Shown here: positions 52,523-62,472 of the stretch, piece by piece
Position numbering within the stretch: the first letter of the stretch is position 1
Layout of the letters: each line of letters starts with the position of its first letter
Assembly: GCA_965657935.1 (NCBI GenBank)
Contig: CBFHQE010000002.1
Span: forward strand, 5,111-69,110
Source: Maricaulis sp965657935
Lineage (GTDB): Bacteria > Pseudomonadota > Alphaproteobacteria > Caulobacterales > Maricaulaceae
Length of the DNA stretch: 64,000 nt
Direction of reading: 5' to 3'
The notes under the pieces: model-generated
Database searches by the model: none
Seen by the model: only the letters and a program-made list of their open reading frames with translations
What the model was told of the DNA's origin: nothing
Position numbers and translations under genes: made by a program

Positions 52523-52806
52523 CTTTCCGCAGGCCTACAGCACAGGTGTCTCGCATTCAATACAACGTGGCGTGAAGGTGTTCGAAATCAGTCAGTTGCG
52601 GTTGGTGTCCCGTTTTTGTGCGGTGCATTGTCTTGATGTTGGTTGGAAATTGCTGACGTAGACGTAAAGCTCGAAGAAATTACCTGCATTGCATTCAAGA
52701 TATCGCTAACACAGAATTTTTCACTATAATTTTTAAAGGCGCCAAACTTGTGCAGGCGCAAGATTTATGCTGCGCTGCGGCAAACCAAGTGTGGGAGGCG
52801 GGCGTT

Positions 52807-54228
52807 TTGCTGCGATTTGTAAACCTGGATCAGAACTACCCGGAGGCGCGCGACGCACAGAACCGCAAGCAGGATTTCCAGGAAATATATGCGGACTGGC
52901 CAGCCGAGGCCGCTACCGGGCAGGCGTCACGGTGTTCGCAGTGCGGTGTGCCTTTCTGTCAATCGGGCTGCCCGTTGGGAAACAATATTCCAGACTGGCT
53001 CATGCTCGCCGGAAATGATCGATTGCATGATGCCTATCTGGCGTCGTCAGAGACCTCCACAATGCCCGAAATTTGTGGGCGGATCTGTCCACAGGACCGT
53101 TTGTGCGAGGGCAGTTGTGTGATCGAGCAGTCCGGCCATGGCGCTGTGACGATCGGGAGTGTGGAGAAATACATTACCGATACGGCCTGGCAGGAAGGCT
53201 GGGTCGAGCCGCTTCAGCAAGGGCCGCCCACCGGCGCCAGTATCGGCATTGTCGGCTCGGGTCCCGCAGGGCTGGCCGCAGCAGAGCGTCTGCGAGAGGC
53301 TGGACACGATGTGACGATCTATGAGCGCAATGATCGCGCGGGTGGTCTGTTGATGTATGGCATACCGGGTTTCAAGCTGGAGAAAAGTGTCGTTGAGCGT
53401 CGGCTTGAACGGCTCGAAGCCGGCGGAATAGTGTTCCGGCTCAATTGCGAGGTTGGAGAGGATATCAGCTTTGCCGACCTCCGCTTCAAACACAGCGCTG
53501 TGTTGATATCGACCGGTGTTTATGCCGCTCGCAAACTGACCTGCCCGGGTGCGGGCGAACAGCTGATTCCGGCGCTGGACTATCTCACGCGGTCCAACCG
53601 CGATGATCTCGGCGACCGGGCCGATGAGGATGCTCGACTGGATGCCCGGGCAAAGCGCGTCGTGGTTGTCGGCGGTGGTGACACCGCAATGGACTGCGTT
53701 CGAACAGCGATCCGTCAGGGTGCAAACAGCGTCACCTGTCTCTACCGCCGTGACAAGGCCAACATGCCCGGTTCGGCGCGAGAGGTCCGTAATGCAGAAG
53801 AAGAGGGCGTGACGTTTGAATGGCTCGCCAATCCGGTCGCCATAAATGATCATGGAAACGGTGTGCAGACGGTGCGCGTTCAGCGCATGCGGCTAGGAGC
53901 GCCCGATGTGACCGGGCGACGTTCGCCCGAACCTGTTGAGGGTGATGTCTTCGATCTGGATGCGGATCTGGTCATCGCGGCATTGGGCTTTGAGGCTGAA
54001 GACCTTCCCAAAGCGTTTGCCAACCCCGATCTGGCCCGTAATCGCTGGGGTAATGTCGCGGCGGATCAAGATACCCGCATGACCAGCCTGGAAGGTGTGT
54101 TCGTGGCTGGCGATATCTACCGCGGCGCGTCCCTTGTCGTCTGGGCTATCAAGGATGGACTCGACGCCGCCCAATCCATTCAGAACTATCTTGATAACTG
54201 TCAGGCTGTTTTGGGAGCTGCTGAATGA
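52807..54228 (+). CDS. gltD: glutamate synthase small subunit
   Basis: NADPH-dependent glutamate synthase beta subunit, about 473 residues. The N-terminal region has the cysteine pattern SRCSQCGVPFCQSGCPLGNNIP and GRICPQDRLCEGSC for 4Fe-4S clusters; FAD and NADPH sites follow at GIVGSGPAGLAAAERL and VVVGGGDTAMDCVRTAIRQGA. It supplies electrons to GltB to make glutamate from glutamine and 2-oxoglutarate. The start is uncertain: GTG at 52750 keeps the frame open, but TTG at 52807 has GGAGG 8 nt upstream and gives the usual N-terminus (LLRFVNLDQ). It overlaps gltB by ATGA, with the small subunit first. Confidence 0.93.
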   Translation: MLRFVNLDQNYPEARDAQNRKQDFQEIYADWPAEAATGQASRCSQCGVPFCQSGCPLGNNIPDWLMLAGNDRLHDAYLASSETSTMPEICGRICPQDRLCEGSCVIEQSGHGAVTIGSVEKYITDTAWQEGWVEPLQQGPPTGASIGIVGSGPAGLAAAERLREAGHDVTIYERNDRAGGLLMYGIPGFKLEKSVVERRLERLEAGGIVFRLNCEVGEDISFADLRFKHSAVLISTGVYAARKLTCPGAGEQLIPALDYLTRSNRDDLGDRADEDARLDARAKRVVVVGGGDTAMDCVRTAIRQGANSVTCLYRRDKANMPGSAREVRNAEEEGVTFEWLANPVAINDHGNGVQTVRVQRMRLGAPDVTGRRSPEPVEGDVFDLDADLVIAALGFEAEDLPKAFANPDLARNRWGNVAADQDTRMTSLEGVFVAGDIYRGASLVVWAIKDGLDAAQSIQNYLDNCQAVLGAAE

Positions 54229-57200
54229 CCCGTTCTACTCGATCGCAGTTGCAACGGCTCCAGGATGCCGGCCTCCACCATCCCGAGCACGAGAAGGATG
54301 CCTGCGGCGTCGGACTTATCGCTGACGTTAACGGCAAGCCACGCCGCGAGATTGTGGAGCTGGGCATCGCGGCTCTGAAAGCCGTATGGCACCGGGGTGC
54401 TGTGGACGCTGACGGTCTGACCGGCGATGGCGCCGGCTTGCGGGTCGGGGTGCCACAAGAGTTTTTCAAGAGCGAGGTCGCGCGGACCGGACATGAGCCG
54501 CAGGTCGGTGACGTCATTGTGGGCATGATCTTTCTGCCGCGTACGGACTTTGCAGCCCGTGAACGCGCCCGCGCGATCATCGAGGCGGAAATCCTGCGCG
54601 AGGGTCTGGCCTTTTACGGTTGGCGCCAGCCACCCATCGATACGTCGGTGCTCGGCGACAAGGCGCGCGCGACCCTGCCCGAAATCGAGCAGGTCCTGTT
54701 CCGCGACCCGGCAGACCGTCACCCCGAAACCTTGTCGCGCTGTCTTTACCTGATCCGTCGTCGTATCGAACGGCGGGCGCGTGAGGAAAACCTGCGCGAG
54801 CTTTATGTCTGCTCGCTTTCGCCCAAGGACATTATCTACAAGGGCCTGTTTCGGGCGCAGGATATCGATGCGTTCTACCTGGATCTGAAGGATCCGGAAT
54901 TCGTCTCGCCCTTTGCGATATTCCACCAGCGCTATTCCACCAATACCTTTCCGGAATGGCGGCTGGCCCAACCCTTCCGGATGCTCGCCCACAATGGCGA
55001 AATCAACACGATCCGCGGCAATACAAACTGGATGCGGTCGCATGAACGACACATCGCGGAAAAGGCTTTCCTGTCAGAGACTGATGATGTCCTGCCGGTC
55101 ATCCAGCCCGGCGCGTCTGACTCCGCTGCCCTGGACCAGACCTTCGAGGTCCTGGTGCGGGCGGGCCGTTCGGCGCCCATGGCCAAGACGTTGCTTATCC
55201 CCGAAGCCTGGTCCAAGCGCGCAGACGTCATGCCGCAGAGCTGGCAGGCGTTGTACGGATATTGCAACGCGGTGATGGAGCCGTGGGATGGACCCGCTGC
55301 GATTGCCGCTTTTGACGGTCGCTGGGCTATCGCGGGGCTGGACCGTAACGGCTTGCGCCCGATGCGCTATTCTCTCACCCATGACGGTATGCTGATTGTC
55401 GGTTCCGAGACCGGCATGGCGCCGGTCGAGGCCGAGCGCATCGCCGAACGCGGGGCCGTAACGCCGGGTCGCCTGATCGCGCTCGACCTGGTCGAGGGGC
55501 GTTTCTACCGGGAGCCGGAGATCCTGGACGAGCTCGCCAAGTCCGGACCCTACGAGCGTTGGCTGGAAAGTGTTGAGGATATCGAGCCGGTGGTTGGCCC
55601 GGGGGCCGAACCGGTACTTTTCGATGACGATCAGCGTCGGGCGCGCCAGGCCGCGGCCGGGTTTTCGTTCGAGTCCATCGAGCTGGTGCTCAAGGAGATG
55701 GCCAGGGCCAGCAAGGAAGCTGTGGGGTCCATGGGCGACGATACGGCGCTGGCCGTCCTGTCGGACCGCTATCGGCCGCTGAGTCACTTTTTCCGCCAGA
55801 CATTCTCCCAGGTTACCAATCCGCCGATCGACCCGCTGCGGGAAGGCCGGGTGATGGGATTGAAGACACGTTTCCGCAATCTCGGCAATATTCTCGGCTT
55901 CGGGGAGCGCCAGTACAACGTCATGGTCCTGGACAGTCCGATCCTGACCAATGGCGCTTTTGATCGCCTGCGCACTCATCTCGGGCGGACGGTGCACGAG
56001 ATTGACTGTACCTTCGCCGCGGAGGCGGCGGCCGGTGATGGGCAGGCCATGCGCGAGGCCCTGGCTGCTGTCATGGAGCAGGCCAGCGACGCCATACGCG
56101 GCGGTGCGGGGCATCTGGTTCTGACGGATATGGAGCAAGGCGAAAGCCGTCTGCCGCTGCCCATGGTCCTGGTCGCAGGTGCCGTTCACGCGCATCTGAC
56201 CCGACAAGGCCTGCGTAATGCGTGTTCCATCAATGTGCGCTCGGCGGAGTGTTTTGATGGGCATTACGCGGCGGTGCTGATTGGTCTGGGCGCGACGACC
56301 GTGAACCCCTATCTCGCCTTCAGCACCGTGACAGCAGACCGCCCGGCTGTCGGGGGCGATGAATGGGCCCGCGATCGGGCCCGCCATCTCAAGGAAGCGC
56401 TTGACGGAGCGCTCCTGAAAATTCTGTCCAAGATGGGCATCTCGATCATTTCCTCCTATCGCGGCGGGTGTAACTTCGAGGTGTTGGGGCTCTCCCGTGC
56501 GCTGGTCGAAGCTTACCTTCCGGGGGTGGTCAGCCGGATTTCAGGTATCGGCCTGCCTGGGCTGGAAGCCATTGCAGTCGATCTGCACGAACGCGCCTGG
56601 CAGAAACATGAAGCGGTGTCCGTGGGAGGCTTCTACACACGCCGCTCCAGCGGTGAACGTCATGCCCTTTCAGCCCAGGCGATTTCCGCACTTCAGAAAG
56701 CCGTGCGTTACGAGGATCGCGAAGCCTGGAGCGACTATCGCAAGGCGCTGGCCAGCGAAGGCCCAACTCAATTGCGCGACCTGCTGGAAATGCGTCCGGT
56801 CGGCCCGGAGGTCAGCCTGGAACAGGTCGAGTCGGTCAATGGCATCCGCAAGCGTTTTGTGACGCCGGGCATGTCGCTCGGAGCCTTGTCGCCGGAAGCC
56901 CATGCAGCGCTGAACGTTGCCATGAACCGGATCGGCGCCAAGTCTGTTTCGGGTGAGGGCGGTGAGGATCCGGCGCGTTATGTCGCCTTGCCTAACGGAG
57001 ATAATATGAACTCCGCCGTCAAACAGGTTGCTTCAGGCCGGTTTGGAGTCACGGCGGAATATCTCAACCAGTGCCGGGAGATCGAGATCAAGGTCGCCCA
57101 GGGCGCCAAGCCCGGCGAAGGCGGCCAGCTGCCCGGTTTCAAGGTTACGAATTTTATAGCGCGCATGCGTCTGGCGACGCCGGGTGTGTCGCTGATCTCG

Positions 57201-58727
57201 CCGCCGCCGCACCATGACATCTATTCCATCGAAGACCTGGCCCAGCTGATCTACGACCTCAAACAGATCAATCCTGAGGCGCGGGTCGGGGTGAAGCTGG
57301 TCGCATCTTCCGGCGTTGGCGCCGTCGCTGCCGGCGTGGCCAAGGCAAATGCTGACATCATCAATATTTCCGGCTCGATCGGCGGAACAGGTGCTGCAGC
57401 CCTGTCCTCGATCAAGTTCGCAGGTGGTCCGGTGGAGCTTGGCCTGGCAGAAGCTCATCAGATGCTTTCGCTCAACGGGCTCCGCGAGCGGGTAACGTTG
57501 CGGGCTGACGGGGGTATCCGGACTGGTCGAGACATCGTTATTGCCGCGATGCTGGGAGCCGAGGAATTCGGTATTGGCACCGCGTCGTTGCTGGCGCTGG
57601 GCTGTCTGATGGTTCGCCAGTGCCATTCCAATACTTGTCCGGTTGGTGTGTGTACCCAGGATGATGATCTGCGAGCCCGTTTTGGCGGTGCGCCGGATCA
57701 TGTGGTCAATCTGATGACTTATCTGGCGGAGGATGTTCGTGAGATTCTCTCCGGTCTGGGCGCGCAGTCCATGGAGGATGTCATCGGCCGGTCCGACCTG
57801 CTCGACCAGGTTTCCCGCGGGTCCGAGGCGCTCGACGATCTTGATCTCAGTGCCATCATGATCCGCGCCGATGCTGCAGATCGCCCGGCACGTTCCAGCC
57901 GCAAGCAGCGCAATGCCGTTGAGCCAAGCCTGGATGAACAGATCATCGAGGACGCCCAGCCTGTTTTCGAGCGCGGTGAGAAAATGCAGCTCGACTACGT
58001 GGTTCGCAATACCGATCGCGCGGTCGGAACGAAGACGTCTTCGCGTATCGTTCGTACCTTCGGGCCCGACGGGCTTGAGGACGGAAAGCTGACGCTGAAA
58101 CTACAGGGTTCAGCAGGTCAGTCGCTGGGGGCGTTTGCCGCCAAGGGGCTACGCATCAGCCTGTCCGGCGATGCCAATGACTATGTCGGCAAGGGTCTGT
58201 CCGGCGGCGAGGTGATCATCCGGCCTTATGTAGACCGGGGCGCGCATGATGTGATCATCGGCAATACCTGTCTTTATGGCGCGACTTCGGGGCGGTTGTT
58301 CGCCGCCGGCAGGGCGGGGCAACGTTTCGCCGTCCGCAATTCAGGCGCGGAAACCGTGGTTGAGGGCTGCGGCACCAATGGCTGTGAGTACATGACCGGT
58401 GGGGCTGCGGTGATCCTGGGCCCGGTAGGTGATAACTTTGCTGCCGGTATGACGGGGGGCGATGTGTTCCTCTACGATCCGGACAAACGGCTCGAGTCTC
58501 GCCTCAATCGCGAAACTGTTGTGGAGCTGCCGCTGGGTGTCGAGGCGGAGCGCCGCTGCCGTCGCCTGATAGAGACTCATCTCGACCTGACCGGCTCGAG
58601 GGTGGCTGCGCGCATCCTTTCAAATTGGACCACCGAGCGCGGCCATTGGGTGCATCTGCGTGGCGAGGAAGTGGTTGCCCGTGAAGCGGCCGGGCCCGAA
58701 AATGGTTCGGACGCCCGCTCCGCCTGA
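54225..58727 (+). CDS. gltB: glutamate synthase large subunit
   Basis: Alpha subunit of 1500 residues. The amidotransferase nucleophile is Cys27 in KDACGVGL, so the first 26 residues should be a propeptide that is removed. The central and FMN-binding synthase domains follow (PPPHHDIYSIEDLAQLIYDL, IGGTGAAALSSIKFAGGP), then the 3Fe-4S ligands C-x5-C-x4-C in CLMVRQCHSNTCPVGVC near residue 1126, and the C-terminal beta-helix (GLSGGEVIIRP, GNTCLYGATSGRLFAAG). Length is standard. It forms a translationally coupled pair with gltD. Confidence 0.97.
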   Translation: MTRSTRSQLQRLQDAGLHHPEHEKDACGVGLIADVNGKPRREIVELGIAALKAVWHRGAVDADGLTGDGAGLRVGVPQEFFKSEVARTGHEPQVGDVIVGMIFLPRTDFAARERARAIIEAEILREGLAFYGWRQPPIDTSVLGDKARATLPEIEQVLFRDPADRHPETLSRCLYLIRRRIERRAREENLRELYVCSLSPKDIIYKGLFRAQDIDAFYLDLKDPEFVSPFAIFHQRYSTNTFPEWRLAQPFRMLAHNGEINTIRGNTNWMRSHERHIAEKAFLSETDDVLPVIQPGASDSAALDQTFEVLVRAGRSAPMAKTLLIPEAWSKRADVMPQSWQALYGYCNAVMEPWDGPAAIAAFDGRWAIAGLDRNGLRPMRYSLTHDGMLIVGSETGMAPVEAERIAERGAVTPGRLIALDLVEGRFYREPEILDELAKSGPYERWLESVEDIEPVVGPGAEPVLFDDDQRRARQAAAGFSFESIELVLKEMARASKEAVGSMGDDTALAVLSDRYRPLSHFFRQTFSQVTNPPIDPLREGRVMGLKTRFRNLGNILGFGERQYNVMVLDSPILTNGAFDRLRTHLGRTVHEIDCTFAAEAAAGDGQAMREALAAVMEQASDAIRGGAGHLVLTDMEQGESRLPLPMVLVAGAVHAHLTRQGLRNACSINVRSAECFDGHYAAVLIGLGATTVNPYLAFSTVTADRPAVGGDEWARDRARHLKEALDGALLKILSKMGISIISSYRGGCNFEVLGLSRALVEAYLPGVVSRISGIGLPGLEAIAVDLHERAWQKHEAVSVGGFYTRRSSGERHALSAQAISALQKAVRYEDREAWSDYRKALASEGPTQLRDLLEMRPVGPEVSLEQVESVNGIRKRFVTPGMSLGALSPEAHAALNVAMNRIGAKSVSGEGGEDPARYVALPNGDNMNSAVKQVASGRFGVTAEYLNQCREIEIKVAQGAKPGEGGQLPGFKVTNFIARMRLATPGVSLISPPPHHDIYSIEDLAQLIYDLKQINPEARVGVKLVASSGVGAVAAGVAKANADIINISGSIGGTGAAALSSIKFAGGPVELGLAEAHQMLSLNGLRERVTLRADGGIRTGRDIVIAAMLGAEEFGIGTASLLALGCLMVRQCHSNTCPVGVCTQDDDLRARFGGAPDHVVNLMTYLAEDVREILSGLGAQSMEDVIGRSDLLDQVSRGSEALDDLDLSAIMIRADAADRPARSSRKQRNAVEPSLDEQIIEDAQPVFERGEKMQLDYVVRNTDRAVGTKTSSRIVRTFGPDGLEDGKLTLKLQGSAGQSLGAFAAKGLRISLSGDANDYVGKGLSGGEVIIRPYVDRGAHDVIIGNTCLYGATSGRLFAAGRAGQRFAVRNSGAETVVEGCGTNGCEYMTGGAAVILGPVGDNFAAGMTGGDVFLYDPDKRLESRLNRETVVELPLGVEAERRCRRLIETHLDLTGSRVAARILSNWTTERGHWVHLRGEEVVAREAAGPENGSDARSA

Positions 58728-58819
58728 TGCTGAATCTTCATATTGCGCCGCAGCGAACCCATTGGCGGTTTGCAGGGTTGGGCGTATGAGGACAGACCAT
58801 TTGCTTCTTTGCTGGGAAA

Positions 58820-59353
58820 ATGAAAATGCGTATCGACAAAATTGCTGCTGGTATCAATCCGCCTGAAGACATCAATGTCATTATCGAAGTTCCGGTTGGC
58901 GGCCAGCCGGTAAAATACGAGATGGACAAGGATAGTGGTACCGTCTTCGTTGATCGCTTCCTGCACACGCCGATGCGTTATCCGTGCAATTACGGCTTCA
59001 TGCCGCACTCCCTGTCCGATGATGGCGACCCGATCGACGTCATGGTTCTCGGTCAGACGACTCTGGTCCCCGGCTGCGTTGTTCGTGCGCGACCGATCGG
59101 AGTGTTGCTGATGGAAGACGAGAGCGGGCTGGACGAGAAAATCCTTGCGGCGCCTCATCAGAAAATCTCTTCCATGTATGACGAGGTGCTCGACTATACC
59201 GATGTCCAGAAGACGCTGATCGCACGCATTGGGCACTTCTTCGAACACTACAAGGATCTCGAGCCTAACAAGTGGGTCAAGGTCCAGGGCTGGGAAGGCG
59301 CCGAGAAGGCTCGCCAGCTGATCCAGGAATCGATCGAGCGCGCTCAGAAGTAA
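58820..59353 (+). CDS. ppa: inorganic pyrophosphatase
   Basis: Soluble family I pyrophosphatase of 177 residues, which hydrolyses pyrophosphate to phosphate and drives biosynthetic reactions. The signature DDGDPIDVMVL holds the metal-binding aspartates; CNYGFMPHSLSDDGDP and VRARPIGVL are typical. An ATG at 58826 is an equally possible start. It ends at a strong terminator. Confidence 0.95.
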   Translation: MKMRIDKIAAGINPPEDINVIIEVPVGGQPVKYEMDKDSGTVFVDRFLHTPMRYPCNYGFMPHSLSDDGDPIDVMVLGQTTLVPGCVVRARPIGVLLMEDESGLDEKILAAPHQKISSMYDEVLDYTDVQKTLIARIGHFFEHYKDLEPNKWVKVQGWEGAEKARQLIQESIERAQK

Positions 59354-59374
59354 GCCTTGCTGGTGATCTCGAAC

Positions 59375-59406
59375 AAAGCCCGCTGACCGATGTCAGCGGG
59401 CTTTTT
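59375..59406 (+). terminator. intrinsic terminator after ppa
   Basis: A perfect 13-bp stem AAAGCCCGCTGAC (59375-59387) and GTCAGCGGGCTTT (59392-59404) with loop CGAT and a TTTTT tail. Strong on the plus strand. Confidence 0.92.
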
Positions 59407-59649
59407 CGTCTGCGCCTCATATCTGATGCGCCCGTTGGACAGGCCCAATGGCCGTGCGCCCCGACGCCAGATTGCCCAGCAGAGTGCCGGATTGAAGGCG
59501 CCGCGTGACTGGCACACACCCACATCGCTTTACATGCAGAACTGCAATGCTGGTTTGCGCTAACATTTTTGCGTGCAACGACGTCAGGCTCTGTTGCGGT
59601 GCAATGAAATGGCGCTAGTCTGGGAATCTTCTCAAATCAGGTGCGCCCG

Positions 59650-60858
59650 ATGAGCCAAACCGCTGTCCTCTTTGAAAACATCCACCCGGTCGCCGACAAG
59701 CCGCTTTTGTCAGCAGCACTGACGATCGAGCGGCATGGCGCAGCGTTGCCAGTCGCCGATCTGCATGACGCCTTGGGCAAGGCAACTGTCGCGGGCATCC
59801 GATCGCGCACAAAGATGAATGCGGATGCTTTTGCAGCAGCTCCGGGCTTGTTGGCGCTGGGCTGTTTCTGCATCGGAACCAACCAGGTCGATCTGGACGC
59901 AGCGGCTGGGCGCGGCATACCAGTCTTCAATGGTCCCTTTGGAAATACGCGCTCCGTCGCGGAGCTGACGCTGGCCTCCGTCATCATGTTGATGCGCGGC
60001 GTGCCGCATCGCTCTGAAGCAGCCAAGCGTGGCGAGTGGCGCAAGCATGCGGACCATTCCCATGAGGTTCGCGGCAAGAAGCTGGGTATCATCGGATACG
60101 GCAATATCGGCTCGCAGCTCTCCGTGCTCGCATCCGGGCTGGGTCTGCATGTCTACTTCTACGATGTGGAGCCCAAACTCGCGCACGGAAATGCGCGTTC
60201 GGTGGGGTCGCTCGACGAGCTGCTGGAATTGTCCGATGTCGTAACGATCCATGTCCCTTCAACGCCCCAGACCAAGGGTATGATGGGGGCCGAGCAATTC
60301 GCCCGCATGAAGGCCGGGGCGCATTTCATCAATCAGGCGCGCGGTGATCTAGTTGATGTTGACGCGCTCGCGGCCGCGCTGGAAAGCGGTCATCTGCATG
60401 GCACGGCTGTGGATGTGTTCCCCAAGGAGCCGGCCTCCAAGGACGAGGCCTTCGTGTCGCCCTTGCAGAAGTTCGAGAATGTCATCCTGACGCCGCATGT
60501 CGGGGGATCCACGCTCGAGGCGCAGGCAGCGATCGGGGATGATGTGGCGTTGAAGCTTGCGCGTTTCCTCCGTCAGGGCACAAGCAAGGGCGCGGTCAAT
60601 GTTCCCGAACTTGATCCAGGACCGCTCGGAGCCGGCGTGCACCGTATTCTCAGCTTCCACGAAAATGCGCCGGGCTTTCTGTCCCGCTTCAATGATGCCG
60701 TCAGTGCTTCCGGCGCCAATATCGCCGCCCAGCGCCTGCAGACCATGGGGCATCTGGGTTATGCGACGGCGGATCTGGAAGGGGAGTTGCCTCCCGGCTT
60801 TGTTGACCACATTGCGGCACTGGACGGCTCGATCGCGACCCGTCTGATTGCCGGTTGA
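59650..60858 (+). CDS. serA: D-3-phosphoglycerate dehydrogenase
   Basis: NAD-dependent enzyme of 402 residues that starts serine synthesis from 3-phosphoglycerate. Rossmann motif GIIGYGNIGSQLSVLASGLG; catalytic Arg in NQARGDLVD, Glu in FPKEPAS and His in LTPHVGGST; a C-terminal ACT domain (HENAPGFLSRFNDAVSASGANI), as in E. coli SerA, which usually senses serine. The ATG at 59650 has AGGTG 8 nt upstream and is preferred over GTG 59641. It is convergent with serB, with no base between stop codons. Confidence 0.95.
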   Translation: MSQTAVLFENIHPVADKPLLSAALTIERHGAALPVADLHDALGKATVAGIRSRTKMNADAFAAAPGLLALGCFCIGTNQVDLDAAAGRGIPVFNGPFGNTRSVAELTLASVIMLMRGVPHRSEAAKRGEWRKHADHSHEVRGKKLGIIGYGNIGSQLSVLASGLGLHVYFYDVEPKLAHGNARSVGSLDELLELSDVVTIHVPSTPQTKGMMGAEQFARMKAGAHFINQARGDLVDVDALAAALESGHLHGTAVDVFPKEPASKDEAFVSPLQKFENVILTPHVGGSTLEAQAAIGDDVALKLARFLRQGTSKGAVNVPELDPGPLGAGVHRILSFHENAPGFLSRFNDAVSASGANIAAQRLQTMGHLGYATADLEGELPPGFVDHIAALDGSIATRLIAG

Positions 60859-61530
60859 CTATTTCAGGGCTCGGGCCAGGGCTTCGACGGAGCGGACATA
60901 TTCAGCGCCGGAATGTTCTGCGGCTGCCAGTACCACCTCGCGCTGTGCGATGGCCCCAAATCCGATGAAACGGTCGGCTGCGCCGCCTTCGAAGGCTTCA
61001 AAGTCGGTCATCCCATCTCCGACCATGATCACCTGGTCAAACCGGCCGCCAATCAGGTTGAGAACATCCGTCTTGCCGCCATTGCGGGAGAGGGGGATGT
61101 TGGAATCCAGTCCGATGACCCGGTCCCCCTCGAAGCTGAATCGGTTGGCGTGAATATTCGCCGGACCGAAGCCGAGATCGGCCAACACCGGTTCCAGCAG
61201 GTCTGTAAACCCGCCGGAGATGGCGTGCAGTTCATCACCATTGTCGCGCAGGCTCCGGAGGAGTGGACGGAAGCCCGGGGTGATCTGGCGGCGAAGGGAC
61301 TGGGCGATGTCCTCGACCAGGTCATGGGACAGCGCGGCAATGCCGATACGGGTCAGAAGGCTGTCACGCAGGGCCAGCGTTCCGGTCATGCCCGCCTGGG
61401 TCAGCTCATGCAGGCGAGCCTGGGCGGCATCCCGGTCCGGATGTGATTTCAGGGCATGTTCCACGGCCATGTCGAGTGACTCGACACGCAGCAGAGTGGA
61501 ATCGACATCGAAGGCGATCAGGCGATTCAA
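60859..61530 (-). CDS. serB: phosphoserine phosphatase
   Basis: HAD-family phosphatase of about 223 residues, the last step in serine synthesis. Motif I FDVDSTLL, motif II ISGGF, motif III Lys in GGKTDVL, motif IV VGDGMTDFEA. The start is taken as TTG at 61530 with GGGGAG 6 nt upstream; the open frame reaches another TTG at 61557. It lies tail to tail with serA, so the two pathway genes are adjacent but separately transcribed. Confidence 0.9.
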   Translation of the reverse strand: MNRLIAFDVDSTLLRVESLDMAVEHALKSHPDRDAAQARLHELTQAGMTGTLALRDSLLTRIGIAALSHDLVEDIAQSLRRQITPGFRPLLRSLRDNGDELHAISGGFTDLLEPVLADLGFGPANIHANRFSFEGDRVIGLDSNIPLSRNGGKTDVLNLIGGRFDQVIMVGDGMTDFEAFEGGAADRFIGFGAIAQREVVLAAAEHSGAEYVRSVEALARALK

Positions 61531-61601
61531 TCCGGGCTCCCCACAGGCTAAAGCCAAGACAAGCCTGCTTTATCTCGCCGGACAAGCGAAACCTTCCGTG
61601 C

Positions 61602-62174
61602 CTAGTTTTGGATTGCGTAGCGGGTGCGTGAGATGCGCTGATAGGGACGCCAGGTCTCGCCATGATCTGCAGTCATGTCGACCTGGAAGACATTGGCATT
61701 GGGTCCGTCAATCCGGGTGGTGAGGCGGAAGGACAGGGAGGTGCCATCGGGGTTTTCAAACCGGGTGCCGGCACGCAGATTGGTCAGTACCAGCGCGCCC
61801 TCCCCGTTCCAGCCGCCTTCATAAATGTCCATATTCCCCCATGTGTCGTCCATGGCGGCGAGGCGGTAGACGTCGCGGTTCTGGTCGTACTGGAGGGTGG
61901 CTTCCAGGCGGAAGGGGTTGACCGGGTGTTCGGCCGGCTCCTCGCGCAGGGCCAGCCCATCCAGCAGGTAGCGGATCTCGACCCTTTCCTCGCCAGCGAC
62001 TTCCCAGGTCCCGTCCTGCTGCATGATTTCGATGCGAGCGACCCAGCTTCCTGCCAGGTAAGCCAGTCGGGACATCTCCTGGCGCGCCTCTGCGCCCGGG
62101 GCGGGTGTGAGTTGAGACGTGTTGATGACGACAGCCAGGGCAAGGGTGAGAAGCACCACAAATCTCCATTGCAA
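61602..62174 (-). CDS. exported DUF1579-like protein
   Basis: Protein of 190 residues with an N-terminal signal peptide or anchor (MQWRFVVLLTLALAVVI). The rest is a predicted beta barrel in the style of DUF1579/lipocalin-like proteins: LAYLAGSWVARIEIMQQDGTWEVAGEE is the start of the repeat of strands, and ETWRPYQRISRTRYA the end. Members of this group are mostly uncharacterised. No neighbours suggest a role. Confidence 0.75.
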   Translation of the reverse strand: MQWRFVVLLTLALAVVINTSQLTPAPGAEARQEMSRLAYLAGSWVARIEIMQQDGTWEVAGEERVEIRYLLDGLALREEPAEHPVNPFRLEATLQYDQNRDVYRLAAMDDTWGNMDIYEGGWNGEGALVLTNLRAGTRFENPDGTSLSFRLTTRIDGPNANVFQVDMTADHGETWRPYQRISRTRYAIQN

Positions 62175-62382
62175 AACCGTGACTTGTTCTAGCGCAGGTG
62201 CGTTGTGACGGACTAGCCCGGCTCGTCCCTCGCAGCCGGAAACTCATCCCAACGAACCGCCCTGTTTGACAGGCTGGGCCGGGAACTGACCCGGCTTGTG
62301 TTCTCTGTGCATTTTCTCTGCGATTTGCTGAGTGAGACGGCTTGAGCTTTGCTGCTTTGTGGATATAGTCCGCGCCTCTTGC

Positions 62383-62472
62383 GGTGAGGTGGCCGAGTGG
62401 TCGAAGGCGCACGCCTGGAACGCGTGTAGGCGGGTAACCGTCTCGTGGGTTCGAATCCCACCCTCACCGCCA
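62383..62472 (+). tRNA. tRNA-Ser (anticodon GGA)
   Basis: A 90-nt class II tRNA. Acceptor GGTGAGG pairs with CCTCACC; anticodon stem CACGC/GCGTG encloses the loop CTGGAAC, anticodon GGA, reading UCC and UCU; a long variable arm (TAGGCGGGTAACCGTCTC) marks serine; T arm GTGGG-TTCGAAT-CCCAC. Discriminator G and CCA are encoded. An integrated element follows directly. Confidence 0.96.

Noticed and set aside
55074..56387. 437-codon open frame antisense to gltB, and similar long antisense frames at 18986-20113, 7568-8719, 5202-5927, 4151-4975 and 32700-range
   Set aside because: High-GC DNA gives long mirror frames; the sense strand holds complete known families and none of these frames has family motifs or a good ribosome binding site.
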